Source: Pseudomonas sp. GV071 (GTDB taxonomy: Bacteria; Pseudomonadota; Gammaproteobacteria; Pseudomonadales; Pseudomonadaceae). Taken from it: a stretch of DNA of 64,000 bases. The notes under the pieces were generated by a model that ran no database searches, was not told where the DNA came from, and was given only the letters and a program-made list of their open reading frames with translations. Made by a program: the position numbers and the translations under genes. Location: NCBI RefSeq assembly GCF_003050835.1, contig NZ_QAOJ01000011.1, positions 62,001 through 126,000 on the forward strand, read 5' to 3'. Below are positions 32,501-42,100 of the stretch, one piece after another; positions within the stretch are counted from its first letter, which is position 1, and every line of letters begins with the position of its first letter.

Positions 32501-33346
32501 ATGAAAACCCTGTTGAGCGCCGCCCTGTTGCTGCTGGCGATGCCGGTTCAGGCCGCGGACAAACCTGCCGTGGGCAGCGTATTTCGCGACTGCAAAGACT
32601 GCCCGCAGATGGTCGTGCTGCCGGCCGGCACCTTCACCATGGGCACCCAGGACGAGGAAGTCGGCCGCCAGCCCGATGAAGGCCCGCTGCACCCGGTGAC
32701 CTTCGCCAAGCCCTTCGCCATCAGCCATTTCCAGGTGTCGGCCGGTGAGTGGGATGCCTACGTCAAACAGGCCAAGGTGACCATCGCCAACGGTGACGAA
32801 CGCCCCGGCCGCGAGTGCGTGGCGAGCAAGCCGCGTTACCCGCAGGGGCCCACCCAGCCGGCGGTGTGCATGAGCTACGACGACGTCAAAGCCTATGTCG
32901 CCTGGCTGTCGAAAAAGACCGGCAAGCACTACCGCATGCTCAGCGAAGCCGAACGCGAATACGCCGCCCGTGCCGGCTCGCCTGGGCCCTTCCCGTTCGC
33001 CTTCGACGAAGGCGCCGCCTACAGCATCGCCAAACACGCCAACACCTACGGCCCGGTGGATGGCTTCAGCTTTACCTCGCCCGGCGGCAGCTACCCGGCC
33101 AACGCCTTTGGCGTGTACGACATGCACGGCAATGTCTACGAATGGGTGGCCGATTGCATGCACGACAGCTACAACGGCGCCCCCAGCGACGGCAGCGCGT
33201 GGATGGAGGCCAGTTGCGAATACCACATGATCCGCGGCAACGACTACACCGAGGCGCCGATCTTTTCCCGCTCCGGCAACCGCAACTACCGCGAACCCTA
33301 TGTACGTGGGGATTGGCTGGGCTTTCGCGTCGCTCGCGAGCTTTAA
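32501..33346 (+). CDS. pvdO: Pyoverdine maturation protein PvdO (FGE/SUMF1 fold)
   Basis: A 281-residue exported protein of the formylglycine-generating-enzyme fold. The signal peptide (TLLSAALLLLAMPVQAA) is followed by the family opening FRDCKDCPQMVVLPAGTFTM and the C-terminal block NVYEWVADC and GDWLGFRVAREL. PvdO catalyses or supports the final oxidation of dihydropyoverdine to pyoverdine in the periplasm. The start at 32501 lies 11 nt after pvdN. A GTG overlapping the pvdN stop would add five residues before the signal and is less likely. A REP hairpin follows. Confidence 0.92.
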   Translation: MKTLLSAALLLLAMPVQAADKPAVGSVFRDCKDCPQMVVLPAGTFTMGTQDEEVGRQPDEGPLHPVTFAKPFAISHFQVSAGEWDAYVKQAKVTIANGDERPGRECVASKPRYPQGPTQPAVCMSYDDVKAYVAWLSKKTGKHYRMLSEAEREYAARAGSPGPFPFAFDEGAAYSIAKHANTYGPVDGFSFTSPGGSYPANAFGVYDMHGNVYEWVADCMHDSYNGAPSDGSAWMEASCEYHMIRGNDYTEAPIFSRSGNRNYREPYVRGDWLGFRVAREL

Positions 33347-33349
33347 GAG

Positions 33350-33410
33350 CATCGCGGCTGAAGCCGCTCCTACACTGCCTACCCTTGTAGGAGCGGCTTC
33401 AGCCGCGATG
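33350..33410. repeat. REP palindrome between pvdO and pvdE
   Basis: Arms catcgcggctgaagccgctc and gagcggcttcagccgcgatg form a near-perfect hairpin three bases after the pvdO stop and ten bases before the pvdE promoter box. Confidence 0.92.
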
Positions 33411-33419
33411 CTCGTACTC

Positions 33420-33443
33420 TAAATTTCCCGCCCCCTCAGCCGT
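33420..33443 (+). promoter_or_regulatory. PvdS iron-starvation promoter box for pvdE
   Basis: TAAAT (33420-33424), 16 nt, CGT (33441-33443) matches the PvdS consensus exactly, 46 nt before the pvdE ATG. It shows that pvdE has its own iron-regulated start in addition to any read-through from pvdMNO. Confidence 0.87.
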
Positions 33444-33488
33444 CCTTTCCACAGGCGATCACGCCTGCGCTCACTCCAGGAACTGCTG

Positions 33489-35147
33489 ATGACTTCCCCT
33501 GCTCCCGCTGCGCCCAGCGCCATCCGTGAACTACTCACGCTGCTCAAACCGTTCTGGCCGCTGGCCACCCTGTGTATTGTCCTTGGCGTGCTCGGCGGCC
33601 TGAGCATCACCGCCCTGCTGGCCACCATCAATAACGGCCTGCATGCGCAAAACGGCATGAGCACCGGCGTGGTCATCGCATTTGCCGGGTTCTGTGTGGT
33701 GGCGTTGGCCAGCTCGATTGCCGCCGACATCGGCACCAACTACATCGGTCAGCACATCATTGCCCGCCTGCGTAAAGACCTCGGCGCCAAGGTGCTGTCG
33801 GCGCCCATCGAGCAGATCGAGCGCTTTCGCAGTCACCGCCTGATTCCGGTGCTGACCCATGACGTCGACACCGTCAGCGACTTCGCTTTTGCCTTCGCGC
33901 CGCTGGCGATCTCGTTCACCGTCACCCTTGGCTGCCTGGGCTACCTGGCGTTTCTGTCGTGGCCGATGTTTCTGATTACCGCCGTGGCCATCGTGATTGG
34001 CTGCACCGCGCAGTTCTTCGCCCAGTCCCTCGGCTTGCACGGTTTCCACCAGGCCCGTGAGGCCGAAGACGACCTGCAAAAGCATTACCGCGCCGTGGCC
34101 GAAGGGGCCAAGGAGTTGCGTATTCATCGCCCGCGCCGCCAGCGCATGTTCACCCAGCAACTGCAGGCCACCGCCGAGCGCATTTGCCGCTTGCAGATCC
34201 GCTCGATCAGCATTTTTGTCACCGCCAAGGCTTTCGGCTCGATGCTGTTCTTCGTGGTGATCGCCCTCGCCATCGCCCTGCAGAGCCTGTGGTTCAACAA
34301 CGATGTGGCGGTGATCAGCGGTTTTGTATTGGTATTGCTGTACATGAAAGGCCCACTGGAAACCCTGCTGGCCACCCTGCCCATCGTCAGCCGGGCGCAG
34401 GTGGCGTTCAGTCATATCGCCGAGTTGTCGCGGCTGTTTTCCTCGCCGGAACCGCACCTGCTGCTGGCCGACAACGCGGACGAGCCGCTGCCGATGCAGG
34501 GCATCGAACTGCGCGAGGTGGCTTACGCCTTCCCGGCGGTTGAAGGCGCGCAGGCGTTTCACCTGGGGCCGGTCAACCTCAAGGTGGCGCCGGGGGAAAT
34601 TCTGTTTATCGTCGGCGACAACGGCAGCGGCAAAACCACCCTGATCAAGCTGCTGCTCGGCCTCTACCCGCCGCAGCAAGGTGAGGTGCTGCTCAACGGC
34701 CAGGCGGTGACGCCCGAGGACCGCGACGACTACCGCCAGTTGTTCACCACCATCTTTGCCGACTACTACCTGTTCGATGACCTGGTGCAAGGCGACCAGA
34801 CCTTGCCGGCCGATGCCAGCAAGTACCTGCAACGCCTGGAACTGGCGCACAAGGTCAGCGTGCGCGACGGCGCCTTCACCACCACTGACCTTTCCACTGG
34901 CCAGCGCAAACGTCTGGCCCTGGTCAACGCCTGGCTCGATGGTCGGCCGGTGCTGGTGTTCGATGAATGGGCCGCCGACCAGGACCCGGCCTTCCGCAAG
35001 GTGTTCTACACCGAGCTGCTGCCCGACCTGAAACGCCTGGGCAAAACCATCATCGTGATCTCCCACGACGACCGTTATTTCGACCTCGCCGACCAGGTGG
35101 TTCACCTGCATAACGGCCAGCTACAAGCCGCGCCGCAACCGGCGTGA
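33489..35147 (+). CDS. pvdE: Pyoverdine precursor ABC exporter PvdE
   Basis: A 552-residue inner-membrane exporter of the cyclic-peptide/SyrD-like ABC family that moves the acylated ferribactin precursor into the periplasm. The N-terminal ~310 residues hold six membrane helices. The nucleotide-binding domain has Walker A (GDNGSGKTT), the signature TDLSTGQRKRLALV (LSTGQ in place of LSGGQ, usual for this family) and Walker B (VLVFDEWAADQDP). A CAGGAACTG precedes ATG 33489. It has its own PvdS box. fpvA follows after ~97 nt on the same strand. Confidence 0.93.
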   Translation: MTSPAPAAPSAIRELLTLLKPFWPLATLCIVLGVLGGLSITALLATINNGLHAQNGMSTGVVIAFAGFCVVALASSIAADIGTNYIGQHIIARLRKDLGAKVLSAPIEQIERFRSHRLIPVLTHDVDTVSDFAFAFAPLAISFTVTLGCLGYLAFLSWPMFLITAVAIVIGCTAQFFAQSLGLHGFHQAREAEDDLQKHYRAVAEGAKELRIHRPRRQRMFTQQLQATAERICRLQIRSISIFVTAKAFGSMLFFVVIALAIALQSLWFNNDVAVISGFVLVLLYMKGPLETLLATLPIVSRAQVAFSHIAELSRLFSSPEPHLLLADNADEPLPMQGIELREVAYAFPAVEGAQAFHLGPVNLKVAPGEILFIVGDNGSGKTTLIKLLLGLYPPQQGEVLLNGQAVTPEDRDDYRQLFTTIFADYYLFDDLVQGDQTLPADASKYLQRLELAHKVSVRDGAFTTTDLSTGQRKRLALVNAWLDGRPVLVFDEWAADQDPAFRKVFYTELLPDLKRLGKTIIVISHDDRYFDLADQVVHLHNGQLQAAPQPA

Positions 35148-35244
35148 AAAGACAGTTCCCGGAACTGAAAAATATTTTTCCGGTTTAGCTGCACAACCAC
35201 GTCCTATAAATGCGAACTTAACTCAACAACATGCACGGAAGATC

Positions 35245-37722
35245 ATGATGTCCTCCACGAAGCACCTTTCACCACGGATGAAGCTCATGCTTCAGCGCAC
35301 CTTGCGCCCGTCACTGTTGGCCAGCAGCGTTGGCCTGTTCCTCGCCAGCCCCTATGCGGCCATGGTGCAGGCGCAGGACCTGCTGCTGGATATTCCGGCA
35401 CAATCGTTGTCCAGCGCCCTGCAGGAGTTGGGACGTCAGGGCAACCTGCAGATTCTCTACAGCCCCGACCTGGTCGGTAACCGCAAGAGTTCGGCGCTCA
35501 AAGGCAGCTACCCGCCGGCCACCGCGCTGGACGCCTTGCTGCGTGGCACTGGGATCAGCTACCAGATCCGCGGCAACAGCGTGACCCTGGTCAAGGCGGA
35601 CCAGAGCGCCATGGAATTGGGCGCCACCTCGATCGTTTCCAACGGCCTGGGCGAAGTGACCGAGGGCACCGGGTCGTACACCACGGGCGCGACCAGCACC
35701 GCCACCAAGATGCCGCTGTCGATTCGTGAAACGCCGCAGTCGGTGAGTGTGATTACCGAGCAGCGCATGCGTGACCAGAACATGGTCAGCCTGGAAAACG
35801 TCATCGCCCAGGCGCCGGGCGTGGAATTCAAAAAGAAGAGCAACTCGTCCGACGATGAGGTGGGCATTTTTTCCCGCGGGCTGAAGATCGAGAACTTCCA
35901 GGTCGACGGCATTCCCACCGTGTTCGAGCCGGAAATGAAAAGCCAGGACAATGACCTGGCGGTGTATGACCGGGTCGAAATCGTTCGCGGCTCCACCGGC
36001 CTGCTGAGCGGCACCGGTAACCCGTCGGCGACCATCAACATGGTGCGCAAGCGTCCGACCAAGGAATTCCAGGCGTCGATCCAGGGCAGCGCTGGCTCGT
36101 GGGATAACTACCGGACTGAAGTGGACGTGTCCGGGCCGTTGACCGAAACCGGCAACGTGCGTGGCCGTCTGGTGGGCGCCTACCAAACTGCTGATTCGTT
36201 TACCGACCGCCTGAGCACCGAGCGCCAGGTGGCCTACGGCATCATCGAAGCCGACCTCACCGAGCGTGACACCGTCAGCTTCGGTGTCGACTACCAGGTT
36301 AAGAAGTGCGACGCCTGCGGCTACTTCGGTTTCCCGGCGTTCTTCGACAACGGCAACCGCACCGACTTTGACCGCGACTACAACTCGGCGGCCGACTGGA
36401 GCCACGCCGACCGCAAGCGCACCTCGATCTTCACCACCTACGAGCACCGCTTCGATAACGACTGGCTGGCCAAGGTGGCCTACACCAACACGCGTGATGA
36501 CAACGACGTGGAATATGGCTGGTTCAGCAGCTACGGGTATCCCAATCAGCAAACCGGGGCCGGTACCAATCTGTACTTTGCCAAGTGGCCAAGCAAGCCG
36601 GAACAGAACGCCATCGACGCCTATGCCACCGGTCCTTTCAGTCTGTTTGGCCGCGAGCACGAACTGATGGTAGGCGTCAGCGCCAGCAAATACCGGATGA
36701 ACACCGGCGCCTACCCGCTCTGGTATGACTACAGCGGCAGCAGCTGGAACCCAGCCATCCCGAACGTCTACAAGTGGCATGGCGACATCGCCCGGCCGCC
36801 GATGGAGCGTGAAGGCGACGTCAAATACGAACAGCGCAACAGTGCGGCGTACACCGCCGTGCGCCTGAAGCCAATCGATGATCTGTCGGTAATCCTCGGT
36901 ACTCGCGTGAGCTACTTCAAGCTCGACAAATCCGTGCAGTACTACTGGGACCCGGGCGTCGAATACGCTCCCGAAGGTGGTCACCGCAAGGAAACCGGTG
37001 AAGTCACGCCGTATGCCGGCGTGGTCTACGATCTCAACGAAAATTACTCGGTGTACGCCAGCTATACCAAGATCTTCAAACCACAAACCTCACAGACGCT
37101 GGAAGGCAAATTCGTCGACCCGGCCGAAGGCGACAGCTACGAGATCGGCAGCAAGGCCGAGTACTACGACGGCAAGCTGAACCTCACCGCCGCCCTGTTC
37201 GAAACCAAGCTCGACAACTACCCGGCGGGAACCGGCATGGGCGATGCATTCGGCAACGATTACGTCGACCCGACCAACCTCAAGGTCAAAGGCGTTGAAC
37301 TGGAAGTAGCCGGTGAAATTCTGCCGGGCTGGCAGATGCAGGCCGGTTACAGCCACGTCAACACCTACTACCCCGACGGCGTGGACGTGAACGTCGGTTT
37401 CCCGAAAAACAGCGTCAAGCTGTTCAGCACTTACAACTTCCAGGGCGACCTCAATCGCCTGACTCTGGGGGGCGGTGTTCGTTGGGAGAGCGAGACCAGC
37501 TATGACAACACTGAGGTGTTTACTGACCGTACGCTGACTGCCAAACAGGAAAGTTATGCGTTGGTGGATGTGTTGGCGCGCTACAAGTTTGATGAGCATT
37601 TCACGGGCACCATCAACGTCGATAACGTGTTTGATAAGGAGTACTACGCCAGTACCAGCGTTTATAGCGATCTGTATGGCGAGCCGCGGAGTTTTACGGC
37701 GACGTTGCGGTGGGAGTACTGA
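35245..37722 (+). CDS. fpvA: TonB-dependent ferric-pyoverdine receptor FpvA
   Basis: An 825-residue outer-membrane receptor. After a signal peptide (cleaved near QAQD, about residue 45) comes an STN signalling domain (LDIPAQSLSSALQELGRQGN to about 120), which contacts the anti-sigma factor FpvR. A TonB-box/plug region follows (TPQSVSVITEQRMRDQNM), then a 22-strand barrel ending RSFTATLRWEY with the C-terminal aromatic residue typical of barrels. FpvA binds ferric pyoverdine and triggers PvdS and FpvI activity. Start is 35245, with another ATG directly after. No TAAAT-N16-CGT box precedes it, consistent with FpvI rather than PvdS control, although a CGTC lies ~45 nt upstream. Confidence 0.93.
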   Translation: MMSSTKHLSPRMKLMLQRTLRPSLLASSVGLFLASPYAAMVQAQDLLLDIPAQSLSSALQELGRQGNLQILYSPDLVGNRKSSALKGSYPPATALDALLRGTGISYQIRGNSVTLVKADQSAMELGATSIVSNGLGEVTEGTGSYTTGATSTATKMPLSIRETPQSVSVITEQRMRDQNMVSLENVIAQAPGVEFKKKSNSSDDEVGIFSRGLKIENFQVDGIPTVFEPEMKSQDNDLAVYDRVEIVRGSTGLLSGTGNPSATINMVRKRPTKEFQASIQGSAGSWDNYRTEVDVSGPLTETGNVRGRLVGAYQTADSFTDRLSTERQVAYGIIEADLTERDTVSFGVDYQVKKCDACGYFGFPAFFDNGNRTDFDRDYNSAADWSHADRKRTSIFTTYEHRFDNDWLAKVAYTNTRDDNDVEYGWFSSYGYPNQQTGAGTNLYFAKWPSKPEQNAIDAYATGPFSLFGREHELMVGVSASKYRMNTGAYPLWYDYSGSSWNPAIPNVYKWHGDIARPPMEREGDVKYEQRNSAAYTAVRLKPIDDLSVILGTRVSYFKLDKSVQYYWDPGVEYAPEGGHRKETGEVTPYAGVVYDLNENYSVYASYTKIFKPQTSQTLEGKFVDPAEGDSYEIGSKAEYYDGKLNLTAALFETKLDNYPAGTGMGDAFGNDYVDPTNLKVKGVELEVAGEILPGWQMQAGYSHVNTYYPDGVDVNVGFPKNSVKLFSTYNFQGDLNRLTLGGGVRWESETSYDNTEVFTDRTLTAKQESYALVDVLARYKFDEHFTGTINVDNVFDKEYYASTSVYSDLYGEPRSFTATLRWEY

Positions 37723-37741
37723 GCGTTGGGGTGATGTGAAA

Positions 37742-37769
37742 AAGCCGCTTCGATTGAAGCGGCTTTTTT
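37742..37769 (+). terminator. Rho-independent terminator after fpvA
   Basis: AAGCCGCTTC-GATT-GAAGCGGCTT followed by a T run: a perfect 10-bp GC-rich stem, 4-nt loop and U tract, 20 nt after the fpvA stop. Confidence 0.93.
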
Positions 37770-37804
37770 GTTCGGTTCATGAGGATGGTGGTTTTCTTCG
37801 TTGT

Positions 37805-38110
37805 CGCGTGTGGTGGGCGTTTTGTTTCGCGCCTTACGCGCGAGTTTCTTTTGTCAGTCGACACAAAAGAAACCAAAAAGTCTTGCCCCAACCTCGGGTC
37901 TTCGCTGCGCTGCGACTCCCCTCACTCCGTCGTTGCTCCAGGGGCCGGCGAGACGGGCCATCCATGGCCCTTCACGCCTCTCGCGGCTCCCGGCCGCTCG
38001 ACCCCTTACGCAACGACTCCGTTCGGCCTTCGCCCATGGGGCGGGTAGATCAAGATCAACAGCTAGATCAACAGCCAGAACAACAGCCAGAACAAGATCA
38101 AAAACTCGAG
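37805..38110 (+). repeat. Long interspersed repeat, left copy
   Basis: A ~300-bp block that recurs in inverted orientation at 62890-63215 and partly at 63305-63475. Parts are: a gggcgttttgtttcgcgcct segment; an internal hairpin GTTTCTTTTGT...ACAAAAGAAAC; a cttgccccaacctcggg segment; a GC-rich middle (ggccatccatggcc); and a tail of short-period repeats (agatcaacagc units). It spans ORF-like frames on several strands, but their Arg/Pro/Ser-rich translations come from the repeat and I do not call genes here. It fills the gap between fpvA and the hydrolase gene (37723-38156). Confidence 0.85.
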
Positions 38111-38156
38111 GCTTCAGCGGCGATTGCTGGAAAAGAGCTGCGAGTGTGCCCCGCCG

Positions 38157-39116
38157 TTACTGGCTAAACACGCCCTCCAACCACTGCCCCAGTTGTTCAT
38201 ACACTCCGGCAATCTCTGCAGTCACCGCTCCCATCCGCAAGAAGTCATGGGTCAGTCCGCTGAATTCCAGCAGTTGCACCGGCACGCTCTGTTGTTGCAG
38301 CCGCTGTGCATACGCTCTGCCCTCGTCCACCAGGGGGTCGAATCCCGCTATGGCCACCAGTGCCGGGGCGACGCCTGTCAGGTTCGGCGCCAGTAAGGGT
38401 GAGAAGCGCCAGTCCATTCGGTCCTCGGGGGTGCGTTGGTAGTGGTGGTAAAACCATTCCAGGGTGGCGCTTTCCAGTAGGTAGCCTTCGCTGAACAGTT
38501 CCATTGATTCGCTGCGCTGTGAGGCGTCGGTGACGGGGTAGCAGAGCAGTTGCGCCAGGGGTTTGAGGGCCACGGCGGCGGGTTGCTGGGCGGCTTGGAT
38601 GGCCAGGACGGTGGCCAGGGTGGCGCCGGCGCTGTCGCCGCCGAGCACCAGGCGCTGGGTGTCCAGGTGCCAATGGGCGGCCTGTTCGGCCAGCCAGGCG
38701 ATGGCGTCGGCGGCGTCGTGCAGGGCGGTGGGGAATGGGTGTTCGGGGGCCAGGCGGTAGTCGACGGCGAGCACGGCGCAGTGTGCGCGGGCGGCGAATT
38801 CGCGGCAGACGCCGTCGTGGGAGTCGAGGCCGCCGAGGACAAACCCACCGCCGTGCAGGAACAGCAGCACGGGCAACGGTTCGCTCGTGGTTTCAGCCGG
38901 GCGATACAGGCGCAAGCCGAGGGCATGGCCGTCGCGCGCCTGGTACTGCAAGGCCTCGCAGCGCACCTCGGCCGGCGCTGGCCAGCGCAGTTGCGCGGTG
39001 GTGCTGGCGAATACCCGGCGGGCTTCGCTGACGGGCAGTTGATGCAGCGCCGGTGTGCTCGCGCGGCGGGTGTCGGCGAGGTCGAGGAAGGCTTCAATAT
39101 CGCTGTTCAGGGTCAT
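38157..39116 (-). CDS. Alpha/beta hydrolase (HSL-family esterase) downstream of the NRPS operon
   Basis: A 319-residue esterase of the hormone-sensitive-lipase family: HGGGFVLGG oxyanion motif, nucleophile in VLGGDSAGAT, acid region near GFDPLVDEG, and a catalytic His in GLTHDFLRMG. Start is ATG 39116, one codon after a GTG. It has no signal peptide, so it is cytoplasmic. It lies 58 nt downstream of the last synthetase on the same strand and has no PvdS box of its own, so it is probably the last gene of the NRPS operon. It could edit or hydrolyse a pyoverdine intermediate, or be unrelated. No type II thioesterase signature (GHSMG) is seen. Confidence 0.85.
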   Translation of the reverse strand: MTLNSDIEAFLDLADTRRASTPALHQLPVSEARRVFASTTAQLRWPAPAEVRCEALQYQARDGHALGLRLYRPAETTSEPLPVLLFLHGGGFVLGGLDSHDGVCREFAARAHCAVLAVDYRLAPEHPFPTALHDAADAIAWLAEQAAHWHLDTQRLVLGGDSAGATLATVLAIQAAQQPAAVALKPLAQLLCYPVTDASQRSESMELFSEGYLLESATLEWFYHHYQRTPEDRMDWRFSPLLAPNLTGVAPALVAIAGFDPLVDEGRAYAQRLQQQSVPVQLLEFSGLTHDFLRMGAVTAEIAGVYEQLGQWLEGVFSQ

Positions 39117-39174
39117 CACACACTCTATGTTCGAGTCGCCCCGGGCTAGTCGGCGCCAGGGCTGGGTCGGGTGG

Positions 39175-42100
39175 TTACAGGGCGCCCCGGTGGGCGATCA
39201 GCAGGTGCAGTTGCGCCAGGCAATCGTCCATCAGGGTCTCGATGCGCTGACGGCGGTAGCGCCGGCGGCTGTAGTTGCAGCGCAGTTCCAGGCGCCCTTC
39301 GCTGATTTGCGCGACCACTTCCAGTTCGTTGGCCAATGGCGTAAACGCGCTGTGTTCATCGCCGCTTGGTTCAGCGGCCAGGCTGAACGCTTCGCCCTGT
39401 TCAGCAAAGCCTGGGTTGAACTGGCCGAGGTAGCTGAAGCTCACCCGTGGCGACCCTCCGTGCGCCAGGCTGGCTTGAACATCAGCCCCAGCCAGGTGGC
39501 GCAGCAGGCCGTAGCCGATGCCTTGGGTGGGCACCGCTGCCAGTTGCGCCTGGATGGCCCGCAGTGCCCGCGGTGCCGCGTTGGGATTGAGGCGCAGCGG
39601 GTACTGGCTGGTGAACCAGCCGAGGGTGCGGCTGATTTCCGGGCTGCTGTCGTCGCTGTAACGACCATGGGTTTCCAACTCAACCAGCACCGAATCCTGC
39701 GCGCTCCATTGGCACAGGGCGCTGGCCAGGGCAGTGAGTAGCAGCTCATTGACCGAGGTCTGACAGGCCGGCGCGGTTTCACGCAGAAGACGTTCGCTGT
39801 CATCCGTTGATAGCGCACGGCGGACCAACGCCTGATGCAACGCCAGCTGGCTACCGCGTGGGTTGTCGCACGGCCATGGGCTGGTCTCCGTTCCCAATTG
39901 CTCCAGCCAGTAGGCGCGCTGCTGCTCCACCAGCTGTGGCACCTGTGTCTGCCAATGTTCGACCCAGGCGCGGTAGCTGCTGGTCTTCTCACCCAGTACC
40001 ACGGTCTGGCCGGCGCACTGTTGCTGATAGGCCCGCAGCAGGTCTTCGCTCAGCACCCGCCAGGACACCAGGTCCATGGCCAGGTGATGGACCACCAGCA
40101 GCAGCCGTTCACTGCCATCGCTCAAGGTCGCGCACACCGCACGCAGCAGCGGGCCCTGGTGCAAGTCGAGGCTGCGTTGGGCGCGGTTGATCAGGGCCAA
40201 CAGCGCCTGTTCATCGGCCACCGTTGCCTGCCACAACAGCTCGCTGGCATCGCTGACCGGCGCGTAGGCCTGGCGCCACTGGCCGTGCTCCTGAGTAAAG
40301 CGCAGGCGCAGGGCATCGTGCTGCGCCAGCACTGCATTCAGTGCCGTCAGCAAGGCCGCACGGTTCAGCGGCTGGTTGGCCTGCAGCAACAGGCTCTGGT
40401 TGAAGTGCTGCGGCTGCTCGGCGTGACGGGCGAAGAACTCGGTTTGCACCGGCAACAGGGCAAACTGCTCGGCGCCCAAGGTACTCACGCTGTGCATCGG
40501 CGCCTGAACCTCGCAGCCCTGTCCAAGCAAACCAACAATGGTCGGCTGGCGCATCAGGTCGCGCAGTTTGAGTTGCAGCTGCAGGTCCGGGTGATTACGC
40601 ACCCGCGAGATCACTTGCAGGCTGAGGATCGAGTCGCCACCCAGTTCAAAGAAGCTGTCGGTAATGCCCACCTGCTCGACCTGCAGCACTTCGGCCCAGA
40701 TCTCGGCCAGCAGGCGCTCCTGCTCATTACGCGGGGCGACAAAACTGGCGCTGGTAAAGCTCGGTTCCGGCAATGCCTTGCGGTCCAGTTTGCCGTTGGG
40801 GGTCAGCGGGAAGGCAGCCATGGCCAGCACTTGCGCCGGTACCATGTAGTCCGGCAGTTCGCTACGCAAGGCGGCGCGCAGGGTCTCGCCGCAGTCGGCG
40901 GCGCTGCTCACCACATAGCCAATCAATTGCTTGCCGGAGGCGGCATCGCGGGCAATCACCAGGGCATCCTCCACCCCTGGCTGGGCCCGCAGGCACGCTT
41001 CGATTTCACCCAGTTCGATGCGGAAACCACGCACTTTCACTTGATGGTCGATGCGCCCGACGTAGTCGAGAATGCCATCGCTGCGCAGGCGTACCAGGTC
41101 GCCGGTGCGGTACAGACGGGCGCCTGGCGCACCGAAAGGATCGGGCACAAACCGTTCGGCAGTGATGTCCGGGCGGCCGTGGTAACCACGGGCCACGCCA
41201 TAACCGCCGATGTACAGCTCTCCGGCAAAACCGACCGGCAATGGATTGAGTTCAGCGTCCAGCACATGCAACGAACGCTGCCCCACTGCTTTACCGATAG
41301 GCGCATACGCCGCCTCGCAGCGACCGCTGAGGGGCACCCGCCAGAGCATCGGGGTGACCACGGTTTCGGTCGGGCCATAACCGTTGGTGAAGTACGCCGG
41401 GCGCAAGGCCGCCTTGACCTGTTCGAAGCTCTGCTCCGGCACCGCGTCGCCACCAAAGCAGTAGGTGTGCACGGCCGGGGCCGGCACGCCACTGGCTTCG
41501 ATGTATTCGGCCAGCTGCTTGAGGTAGGCCGGCGGGAAGCAGGCAATGCTGATGCGCTGTTCGTGCAGCACGGCACAGGTCTGTTCCGGGGTCCACAGGG
41601 TGCCGTCACGAATCACCAGCGCGCCGCCACTGGCCAGGGTACTCAGCCAACGTTCATGGGCGCCGTCGAAGGCGAACGACATAAACAGCAACTCGCGGGT
41701 GCCACGGTCCATTTCATACAGTTGGGCAATCGCCTGGCAATGCATGCTCAGCGGCCCGTGACTGACCGCTACGCCTTTCGGCCGGCCGGTGGAGCCCGAG
41801 GTGTAGATCAGGTAGGCCAGGTTGTCCGCCAGCAGGCGCGACGGCAATGAGCGGCTGTCGCCGTGGGCGGGCAACTGATCCAGCGCCAGCACCGCGACCT
41901 GCGCCGGTACCGGCAACGTGCCTTGCAGCTCGCTACGGGTGATCAGCACGGCCATGGCCGAGTCGTCGATCATGTAGGCCAGGCGTTCGGCCGGGTAGTC
42001 GAGGTCCAGCGGCACATAGGCGGCGCCGGCTTTCATCACCGCCAGCAAGGCCACCACCATCTCCACCGAGCGCGGCAAGGCCACGCCCACCACTACTTCC

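Noticed and set aside
35160..35244. PvdS box upstream of fpvA
   Set aside because: A TAAAT occurs at ~35207 but no CGT lies 16-17 nt after it; a CGTC at 35200 has no TAAAT at the right distance. FpvI control is more likely.
37801..38442. ORF-like frames in the repeat after fpvA and at 62877-63482
   Set aside because: They are Arg/Ser/Pro-rich translations of the long interspersed repeat on several frames, and the same peptides appear wherever the repeat occurs. No ribosome site or domain was seen.
38157..39116. Type II thioesterase of the NRPS operon
   Set aside because: HGGG and GDSAG motifs place it in the hormone-sensitive-lipase family, not the TEII family.
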